Part shown: positions 1-7,141 of the stretch, in pieces
How positions within the stretch are numbered: the stretch's first letter is position 1
How the letters are laid out: every line of letters begins with the position of its first letter
Source: Candidatus Rifleibacteriota bacterium
GTDB lineage: Bacteria > Muiribacteriota > Ozemobacteria > Ozemobacterales > Ozemobacteraceae
NCBI GenBank assembly: GCA_028691595.1
Contig: JAQUZA010000044.1
Span: forward strand, 1-12,490
Direction of reading: 5' to 3'
Length of the DNA stretch: 12,490 nucleotides
Program-made: the position numbers and the translations under genes
The notes under the pieces: generated by a model
The model's database searches: none
The model's input: only the letters and a program-made list of their open reading frames with translations
What the model was told of the DNA's origin: nothing

Positions 1-2644
1 TGCCCAGGGTTTGCCCGCAGTCGGCGATGAACTGGCCGCCATGATCGAGAAGTCAATGCCGGCCCACATTCTTGCTCAGGCAAGGATATGGGCATTCAAT
101 CGTACAGACAATACTATAGAGCTCTGCGAAAGACATTTTTTCATGAAAACCAAGCGACGCGCCATGGAAAAACTATTTGGAGCCATGATTGCTCTGGCCG
201 ATCTCACATCAGATGAAAGCAGCCGCAGAAGCAGTGAAAAGTTTATCAGTGGCCTTTTCGGAGAAAACTCTGCGCCTGAATATCTTGCTTCGCAAAGAAT
301 CGGAGTAATGACACCGGTGCAATTTGAAGGTCAGCCGCATTATGTTTACTGGCAGCGCTTTTTCAGAGACGGGAACTGTATCGGTGGTCTTATTGCCTTG
401 TTTCCAGGTAACTTTATCGAAAATACAGGAGAAAGTCTGAGAAACCTGGCAAAAAGCTTTGCAAACTCCGGCAACAATGATTTAACGGTTTGCTTTGCGG
501 CTTCGCCCCTTGTTGACTACAGCTTTTCACCCATTACAGGCCATAATTCTCACTCACAGGCTTTAATGGCAGATGCGCTCTTGTCCGCCAGAGAGGTTCT
601 TTATCAAAGCAAGAATGTCCCGATGCGTGAACTTCATAAAAATCGCGACTGGTGGCACTATATAGACTCCTTAAGTCTTGAAACACATTATCTGGTTATT
701 ATATCCGGCAGAATTTCGCAGCAGAATGCCCGGGAAACATCACTTCTATTACCGGCAACCGTTGTTTTTTCCCTGCTCTGGTCAGCGTTTTTCTTTCTCA
801 GACTACGACACAACCGTTTTTCTCTGAGCTTCGCATTTAAAATGCTCTTTTTTATGACCGGCATGTTGCCTGTTTTTGGCTTCGTCACCCTCGGTTTAAA
901 TCTGATCGATCAATCACATGAAGGTGCCTTACAGAAGACTGTCAGTCAAACCCGCGCCAACCTTCAGCAGATTGACGAAAGATCTGAAGAGAGCACCGCC
1001 CAGACAGGGCTTACCATCAAAGAATTTCTGGCTTTTCCCATGATTCACCGGCAACTGGTCAGTGAGGGTTACGCAAACCACAAAAAGGGTTTTGCCCTGC
1101 TCAAAAGCCAGCTGCAGCAGCGAGGGTTCTTTCTCAGATATCTTTTGCTCATTAAACCCGGAGAAACGCCCGAATACCACGTATCAACCCCGTCTTTGAT
1201 TCCTTTTGCCCGATACCACCTTGAATACTACACAATTTCAGCGGCAAGCCTCAACAAGCTCCTGACGACACATCAGCCCAATTGCCAGCCAATCTCCCTT
1301 TCGCCTTCGCAGAAAACTCTGGCAGCCTCGATGGGGGGCGTAGACAACCCATCAGCCAAAGATGTTTTTCTTTCCTCACTTGAGCGCATAAACCTGCTGC
1401 AGGCCGGAAGAGAAAACCGTCACGTTTTTTTCACCACAATTCTCGAGAATGAAGGGAAAATTGGCTGTTACCTGGTTCTGGGCATGGATCTGGAAAATAC
1501 CGTGCAGGAAGTAATAAAAGATGAGCTGGGGCACCTGAATTCAAATGGTATCAGCCAGTATTTCTGCTTCAGCCGGGATTACTCTTCAGGCCTGCAGGTA
1601 TTTCCCAAAAACCTGCGCTTTCTCAAAAGCACGAGCGGAAAAAGTTTTCGCCAGTTTCTTGAATCAGCGGCAAGTTCAGTTTTCTGGCTGACGACCCGTC
1701 AGACCGATGAAATATTTGTCTATGAGCCTCTCAATAAGGCCAGGCATTATTATGGCGGTGCAATAATAAGTCTGGCCGGCTTCAATGCTGAAAAGGATAT
1801 CAAAGTAGTCCTGCTTGCAATAATGACGGCAATTCTTTCAGGAACAATTTACCTTCTTGCCTCAGCCGTTTCCAGTTTGATGATTCAACCAGTTGGCAAC
1901 CTGAACAGGGTCTTTGCCGAAGTCGCTGCCGGAAACTATGGCCTGGATTTCAAATACCCCTTCAATAATGAGCTCGGCCAGCTGGCCGCAGCAACAGCAA
2001 AAATGATAAAAGGACTGAAGGAAAGAACACTGCTTGGCAAATTTGTTTCCACAACTTTCAATGCAGGTGTCAAACTGAGTCATCAGCACGCTTCCGGGCA
2101 AGATATTGCCGGCGCGGTACTATTCACAGACATAAGAAGTTTTACCACCATATCAGAAAGCCATAATCCAGCTGTTATTGGCGATCTGCTCAATGAACAC
2201 CTGCGTGAGATGGTTGACATCATCAACCAGAATGCCGGGCAGGTTGAGCAATTTATTGGCGATGCCATCGTAGCCTTTTTTCCCGGAGATGGAGCGGTTG
2301 CCGGCATAAATGCCCTCTCTGCAGCCACACAAATGATGCACCGGCACCACGAACTGCAAAACTCCAGAAGAGAACAGGCAAAGGTTACTTATGATATCGG
2401 CATAGGCCTCGACTACGGCAGCGTTATGGCCGGTATACTCAATTCAGGTTCGAGGTCTGAATTTACCATCATCGGTGTGCCACGATCGAGAGCCGAGTTT
2501 TGTGAATCAACAAGCAAAACCGGCCTTTTTACAAAAATTATTGTTACCAGCGAATTAATAGTTAAAAGCGGCAAAGCAAAAGAGAACTTCATTCATCACC
2601 AGGAAGATCTCTTCGAACTTAAAACCCTGGAAATGCAAGAATGA
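1..2644 (+). CDS. Membrane class III cyclase homologue, C1-like half (5' partial)
   Basis: The frame is open to the window edge, and the first possible start (TTG at 11) has no room for a ribosome site, so the gene begins upstream. Residues are numbered here from the codon at 11. Hydrophobic segments lie at about 245-263, 278-298 and 599-620. With a cytoplasmic C-terminus this puts 1-244 and 299-598 outside the membrane as two sensor regions of unrecognised family. A HAMP linker (Pro627) spans about 621-672 and a class III cyclase domain about 697-867. Both metal aspartates are present: D707 in FTDIRSFT and D751 in FIGDAI, with the canonical 44-residue spacing. The purine-selecting Lys is Q747, the transition-state Asn is S826, the transition-state Arg is F830, and the chain ends without a VKG segment. 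Alone it should be inactive; I infer that it supplies the metal site to the next protein. The stop overlaps the next start by 4 bp (ATGA). Confidence 0.9.
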   Translation, partial: AQGLPAVGDELAAMIEKSMPAHILAQARIWAFNRTDNTIELCERHFFMKTKRRAMEKLFGAMIALADLTSDESSRRSSEKFISGLFGENSAPEYLASQRIGVMTPVQFEGQPHYVYWQRFFRDGNCIGGLIALFPGNFIENTGESLRNLAKSFANSGNNDLTVCFAASPLVDYSFSPITGHNSHSQALMADALLSAREVLYQSKNVPMRELHKNRDWWHYIDSLSLETHYLVIISGRISQQNARETSLLLPATVVFSLLWSAFFFLRLRHNRFSLSFAFKMLFFMTGMLPVFGFVTLGLNLIDQSHEGALQKTVSQTRANLQQIDERSEESTAQTGLTIKEFLAFPMIHRQLVSEGYANHKKGFALLKSQLQQRGFFLRYLLLIKPGETPEYHVSTPSLIPFARYHLEYYTISAASLNKLLTTHQPNCQPISLSPSQKTLAASMGGVDNPSAKDVFLSSLERINLLQAGRENRHVFFTTILENEGKIGCYLVLGMDLENTVQEVIKDELGHLNSNGISQYFCFSRDYSSGLQVFPKNLRFLKSTSGKSFRQFLESAASSVFWLTTRQTDEIFVYEPLNKARHYYGGAIISLAGFNAEKDIKVVLLAIMTAILSGTIYLLASAVSSLMIQPVGNLNRVFAEVAAGNYGLDFKYPFNNELGQLAAATAKMIKGLKERTLLGKFVSTTFNAGVKLSHQHASGQDIAGAVLFTDIRSFTTISESHNPAVIGDLLNEHLREMVDIINQNAGQVEQFIGDAIVAFFPGDGAVAGINALSAATQMMHRHHELQNSRREQAKVTYDIGIGLDYGSVMAGILNSGSRSEFTIIGVPRSRAEFCESTSKTGLFTKIIVTSELIVKSGKAKENFIHHQEDLFELKTLEMQE

Positions 2645-5496
2645 AAAAGGCAATTACAATTCTGCTGATGATGCTGATCTCTTTTTTCCCAACGATCAGC
2701 GTCTTTTTTGCTGTCAAATCAGCAGAAAATCTTGAAAAAAGCGAAACTCTTGAAAATACAGAAGCACGCATAATTCACGATTTACAACAGCTCGGGCGAG
2801 CTTCAGATGAGTCAAACTATCTGATTCGTGAGCATTCACGCACCAGTCAAATCCTCATAAGTGACAAAAAAGAGCTCTTAATGAGTTATGATGATCCTGA
2901 GCTGCATAAATATCTTGAAAACCAGTCAAACAATGTTATCAACGAGGCTGGATTCCCCTGCGAGTTTGAATATTTGTTTTTTGATGATCAAGGAAAATTT
3001 AAAAGATCGCTTCATTTTGGCAATGACCTTGGACTTCAGACAATCTCCTTGAGCCTGAAAGAACTTTCTGAGCCAAAATTGCCCCTTGAGCCATGGCAGG
3101 GCTTTTATCGCAACACCCTGAATGATCTGATGCATAATAACATTACCAAAATAGCCATTCGCCAGCCAGGCAAATATATGAGCCTGTCTGGCCAAAGGAT
3201 AACAAAGAACTTGTTTTTGTTCGCCCTCGCTGATTTGTCAGATTTTACTACTGAACAAAGCAATAAGGGAAAGCTCACCAGGTTTCCCGGGCGCGATTAC
3301 GGACTGGGAGTTTTTTTTCCAGACACAGGTTCGATATTTTTCTCAGAGTATTTTGTCAGCAAGCCTGAGCTGAAGACTGCCATCAAAAAGCTCGCAGGGA
3401 AAATTGGCCCGCGTGCCATGCAGACTGCGACTGCCGGTTATCAAACCAGGTTTTTCAACTTCGACCCGCTCAAAAGATGCAGATTTTTTGCCGTTATTGC
3501 CCCGCAGATAAAAAAGTCCGGCAAAACAAGTAGCAGTAAATTGTTGCTCGCAATGCTTGCAATCGCCTCGTGCGTTCTATTCAAGGTTCTCGCTGAAAAA
3601 CTTCTCATGGGTCGCGGCCCCGATGTCTCTTTTAAAATAATGGTTCCAGCAATTTTTGCTTTCCTGGTCATTCAACCAATTTTCGCCTCAGCCTACCTGG
3701 CAGGTGAGATTTTCAGGGTCAGCTACGCAAATGAAACCAGAACTGTCACCGACAAGCTGGAAAAAGACCTGGCGAACATTGACCTGGCCGCGGCCGATGG
3801 CACCGCCGAAATCCTCAATACCGCAAGGGGTTTCAATTCAATTGAAAGAATTGCATCTTTTGCAGAGATGCCCTTTTACGACAATGAAACCAGCCTTGCA
3901 TTAAGGTTTTTAAATCAACTACGGGAAACCCACGGTGGCAATATGTTTTCTTCATTCTGGCTCTGCATAGATGAAAATCGGTTTTCGGGCATCAGGTGGG
4001 AGGCCACCAACAGGTATAGCCCTGATGACGTAAACAACATGGTTGCCGAGCTTTTTAAAAGCAGATTCCTCGAAATCATCTCTTTGCACAATGGCAAAGC
4101 CGAAAAGCCTGCTGGCACGAACCGTCAGAATCTTGGCAGAGACCTTAAAGGCGAGTATTCCAAAGACTTTTTTCTAAAAATCTTTGGATCAGACGCATTT
4201 TTCAGATTCAGGCAAAATTCAGACATCAGAATTGATTTTTCGGCAAACTACCGAACCGAGCAGATGCTGGCAACTCCTGTTTTTTACCAGAATAGACTGT
4301 ATGCTTACGCTGCATGGTATATCGAACGCACCAACGCCAATTTAATGTTCCCCTTCAACCGCCTGCGCTTACGCGGGCAGTCGCCCAGAGTAGCATTTCA
4401 TGGCGACGAGCATTCGACTTCGACTCTGAATTTCAGTATGAAAGAAATCACCGATAGACACCCTGAACTAGTAAGAATAGGCGAATCAGCCCAGGGCACA
4501 AAAACCAGAACATCAAGTATCATTGAAACCGCTGAAACAACGCAGATAAACGTCGCCATCCCCGGCATATATTCAAATTTTACGATTGCAGGAAGCGAAC
4601 TGATGCGTAGTTTTGCAGTTTTTCGACACCACATGGGCCGGCGTTTGTCGCTGCTGGTCGCTGCAATCCTGATTTGTGGGGGGGTGCTTGCCTTTGCCGG
4701 CGCTATCTATTTTATCTGGCCCTTACAGGAGCTTACAGCGGCAACAACAGAGATATTCATGGGAAATTTTAAGATCCGGATTCATGAAGATCACCCTGAC
4801 GAGTTCGCTGCTCTGGGCAAATCATTCAATAACATGGCTGAAAGTCTCGAAGAAGGAATGTTGCTGAAAAGCTTTGTGACTGATTCGGTTCGCCGCGAAG
4901 TTGCTGGTGCCGAAAACTCTGCCCTGGCAGAAAAAACCGAAACCAAGATTGCAACAATCATATTTGCAGCCCTTTGCGACTTTGCCAGTTATCAAAAAAG
5001 CCATGCGGCGCAGGAAGTATTCAATCGTCTGCAACACCTCCTTCAGGCAGCAGACGGTGCAACCCGGCAGTTCGGCGGTGAAATAGATAAAATGATAGAA
5101 GACAAAGTAATGATTGTTTTTGAGCACCCGCAAAATGAATCTGACGACATTCCTCAACGGGCAATTAAAGCCGCAACCTTCATTTGCCGGCAGATCATGG
5201 CAGAAACAGGTATGATCGTAGCTGCCGGCATTAATACCGGGGTGACAGTAGCCGGCATCATGGGGGCCGAACAAGCGCGCCTGTCGAGAACTGTGGTTGG
5301 CGATCCGGTCAATCTGGCTGCCAGACTGGCTTATGAAGCCGTTAAAACCGGTGGCGGCATAGTTATTTCCGGCCAGATTGTCGACGCAGTTCCTGAAGGC
5401 TGCATTGTCGAAAAGCTGCCAATTAACAGAGTTAAAGGTAAAACGCAAAGTATAGAAGCATTCAAAGTTCTGCAACAGGAGAAAACCAATGGCTGA
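2641..5496 (+). CDS. Membrane class III cyclase homologue, C2-like half
   Basis: 951 residues. Membrane segments lie at about 4-24, 301-317, 332-353 and 669-691. They enclose two periplasmic sensor regions (about 25-300 and 354-668) of unrecognised family. A HAMP linker (Pro694) spans about 692-745 and a cyclase domain about 765-951. The first metal Asp is replaced by A777 (FAALCDF where FxDIxxF is expected). The rest of the site is kept: K817 and D821 in KMIEDKV, T884, N891 and R895 in RTVVGDPVNLAAR, and K932 in VKGK. Lys plus Thr at the purine-selecting positions favours ATP over GTP. The missing metal Asp predicts that a homodimer would be inactive. Architecture and linker sequence (LLKSFV here, LLGKFV upstream) mark it as a diverged paralogue of the preceding gene. 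ATG at 2641 overlaps the previous stop (ATGA) and has only a weak upstream purine stretch, so translation is probably coupled and yields near 1:1 amounts. Confidence 0.92.
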   Translation: MKKAITILLMMLISFFPTISVFFAVKSAENLEKSETLENTEARIIHDLQQLGRASDESNYLIREHSRTSQILISDKKELLMSYDDPELHKYLENQSNNVINEAGFPCEFEYLFFDDQGKFKRSLHFGNDLGLQTISLSLKELSEPKLPLEPWQGFYRNTLNDLMHNNITKIAIRQPGKYMSLSGQRITKNLFLFALADLSDFTTEQSNKGKLTRFPGRDYGLGVFFPDTGSIFFSEYFVSKPELKTAIKKLAGKIGPRAMQTATAGYQTRFFNFDPLKRCRFFAVIAPQIKKSGKTSSSKLLLAMLAIASCVLFKVLAEKLLMGRGPDVSFKIMVPAIFAFLVIQPIFASAYLAGEIFRVSYANETRTVTDKLEKDLANIDLAAADGTAEILNTARGFNSIERIASFAEMPFYDNETSLALRFLNQLRETHGGNMFSSFWLCIDENRFSGIRWEATNRYSPDDVNNMVAELFKSRFLEIISLHNGKAEKPAGTNRQNLGRDLKGEYSKDFFLKIFGSDAFFRFRQNSDIRIDFSANYRTEQMLATPVFYQNRLYAYAAWYIERTNANLMFPFNRLRLRGQSPRVAFHGDEHSTSTLNFSMKEITDRHPELVRIGESAQGTKTRTSSIIETAETTQINVAIPGIYSNFTIAGSELMRSFAVFRHHMGRRLSLLVAAILICGGVLAFAGAIYFIWPLQELTAATTEIFMGNFKIRIHEDHPDEFAALGKSFNNMAESLEEGMLLKSFVTDSVRREVAGAENSALAEKTETKIATIIFAALCDFASYQKSHAAQEVFNRLQHLLQAADGATRQFGGEIDKMIEDKVMIVFEHPQNESDDIPQRAIKAATFICRQIMAETGMIVAAGINTGVTVAGIMGAEQARLSRTVVGDPVNLAARLAYEAVKTGGGIVISGQIVDAVPEGCIVEKLPINRVKGKTQSIEAFKVLQQEKTNG
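5477..5481 (+). promoter_or_regulatory. Ribosome binding site for the GGT-family gene
   Basis: AGGAG lies 7 nt before the ATG at 5489, inside the end of the second cyclase gene. It supports this start despite the 8-bp overlap and the long N-terminal region that precedes the hydrophobic signal segment. Confidence 0.7.
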
Positions 5497-7141
5497 TTTT
5501 TTTAACAGATCAAACATTTGCGGCCGGAAAGCCGGGACCTGGCATTTATGTATTGGGGGCAAACGCGCCAGGCGGCAAATATTTGCCATTGTAACGTTAA
5601 TAATCGCTCTGGCAGGCTGCTGCCTGGCGGGTGAGCCTGCTGATGAGCGACAGTTTCTGGCTTCCGGTCATAATGGTGCCGTGAGCTGCGGTCACCCTCT
5701 CGCAGCTGCTGCCGCTCTGCAGATTTTAAGAGATGGGGGCAACGCCGTTGATGCTGCGGTTGCGGCCGGTTTCACGCTTGGAGTCGTAGATTTTTCAAAC
5801 TCCGGAATCGGTGGCGATGGCTTCGCGCTGGTTTGCAGTGCAAATGGCCGTGTTACAGCCTTTGACGCTTCTACCCGCCGTCCCCTTGACCAGAAGGCAG
5901 TCGACAGACAAAACTACATCGGCCTGCCAACGGTTCCGGAACTTTTACTGAAGCTGCACAGAATTTATGGCAGCAGACCGGTGCCCGAGATTATGGCCCC
6001 GGCAATTGCTGCTTGTATAAATGGCTTCAAAGTCAGCGCCTATCTCGAAAAGGTTGTCGAAAAAAAGCTTTGCAGCGTTGAAGACGTGCAAACCATTGCG
6101 TTCCTCTCTCCAGAAGGTTTTCCTTTGCGGGCCGGACAGATTTTCAAACAGCCCAAACTTGCCAGAACGCTGATACAAATGGCAGCTGACGGGGGCCAGT
6201 CTTTTTATTGCGGGTCTGAAGCTAAACAGACGATTGCCGACATGCAAAGCCGTGGTTCAATGTATCAACCTGAAGATTTTGCTCTCTACCGCAGCCAGCC
6301 AGTTAAGGCTCTGCGCTACAACTACCATGAATTCAGCATTTATGGCACCCCACCCCCTTCGTGCTCTCTGGCGACGGTTAAACTGGCATTTGACCTTCTT
6401 GATAAAGGCATTAAGCTTTTTCCAGAGACAGGCAAAGAACTATTCACTCTGGCTGCAACCGGGCAAAGGGTTATTTCTGCCAAATACAGTGGCATGGCCG
6501 GATGCATCGATGATCATCAGAGATTTTTCGACCTGGTTGAGCAGGGTGAAAAGCCGGCGACCGTATGTGACCCTGCTGTAGCAGACACCAACACCACTCA
6601 TCTCTGTGTCTGGGACAAAAATGGTCTCGTCGTTTCGATGACCCTGACCCTTGGCAACCATTTCGGAACGGGTCAGCTGGCACCTGGCGGTTTCTTTTAC
6701 AACAATGGTCTACGCAATTACTCTGACCAGGTAGCCCGATACCCCGCTGATTACCCGCTGCGTGCCGGGCCGGTTTCGGCAAAATCGCCCATAATAGTCA
6801 CCAGAAATGGCCAGCCGCTGCTGGCTATGGGCGGGGCTGGTGCTGACCGGATTATTTTTAATACCGGGCTGGCGCTGGCAAGAATTCTGGCCGGTCACGA
6901 CCTGAAAAAAAGCATGTCAGCTCCAAGATTCTATCTTGATTATCGCCAGAAACTCAGCGTCGAGTGGCATCCAGACCTCAAGCTGCTCAAAGAAGCCAGA
7001 AAAATGCTACCAGATGTCGAAGTCAAAAACGGCTGCGATGATTTTTTCGGGTTGCTGAGCCTTATTGCCCGGAAAAGCGACGGTAGCCTTTTAACGGCTG
7101 CCGATCAACGTCGCGACGGGTCGTGTGGTGCTATACCCTAG
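5489..7141 (+). CDS. Exported gamma-glutamyltransferase-family Ntn hydrolase, altered substrate pocket
   Basis: 550 residues. A long basic N-region with R28-R29 precedes a hydrophobic core (about 31-43) and a lipobox-like LAGC (41-44), so the protein is exported and possibly a lipoprotein. The family is clear from GGNAVDAAVAAGF near the N-terminus, GGDGF, the NTTH motif with T369 as predicted autoprocessing nucleophile (small subunit about 182 residues), FGTG and SAPRF. T387, equivalent to E. coli T409, is kept. From memory of the E. coli enzyme, most glutamate-binding positions differ: R114 to S128, N411 to G389, Q430 to G407, D433 to N410, S463 to A431, and one oxyanion-hole Gly (G484) to A452. 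The segment after FDAS is also shorter than usual. Self-cleavage is plausible, but classic glutathione hydrolysis is doubtful; an acylase or amidohydrolase role is possible. It is the third gene of the cyclase operon. Confidence 0.9.
   Translation: MADFFNRSNICGRKAGTWHLCIGGKRARRQIFAIVTLIIALAGCCLAGEPADERQFLASGHNGAVSCGHPLAAAAALQILRDGGNAVDAAVAAGFTLGVVDFSNSGIGGDGFALVCSANGRVTAFDASTRRPLDQKAVDRQNYIGLPTVPELLLKLHRIYGSRPVPEIMAPAIAACINGFKVSAYLEKVVEKKLCSVEDVQTIAFLSPEGFPLRAGQIFKQPKLARTLIQMAADGGQSFYCGSEAKQTIADMQSRGSMYQPEDFALYRSQPVKALRYNYHEFSIYGTPPPSCSLATVKLAFDLLDKGIKLFPETGKELFTLAATGQRVISAKYSGMAGCIDDHQRFFDLVEQGEKPATVCDPAVADTNTTHLCVWDKNGLVVSMTLTLGNHFGTGQLAPGGFFYNNGLRNYSDQVARYPADYPLRAGPVSAKSPIIVTRNGQPLLAMGGAGADRIIFNTGLALARILAGHDLKKSMSAPRFYLDYRQKLSVEWHPDLKLLKEARKMLPDVEVKNGCDDFFGLLSLIARKSDGSLLTAADQRRDGSCGAIP
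7138..7141. other. Convergent genes sharing a CTAG stop palindrome
   Basis: The palindrome CTAG supplies the TAG stop of the GGT-family gene on the + strand and the TAG stop of the opposing gene on the - strand. The two genes overlap by 4 bp tail to tail, with no intergenic terminator space. Confidence 0.9.

Noticed and set aside
11..13. TTG at 11 as the true start of the first cyclase
   Set aside because: The frame stays open to the window edge, there is no ribosome site, and the topology requires a further membrane segment or signal before the first external region.
2641..5496. Second cyclase as a simple pseudoenzyme
   Set aside because: All substrate and transition-state residues are conserved, and only the metal residue supplied by the neighbour is lost. 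That fits a complementing partner better than decay.
4822..5589. 255-codon open frame on the - strand across the second cyclase and the GGT start
   Set aside because: It lies antisense to a well-supported cyclase domain, and its translation is Cys/Phe/His-rich with no recognisable motif. It is a shadow of the real frame.
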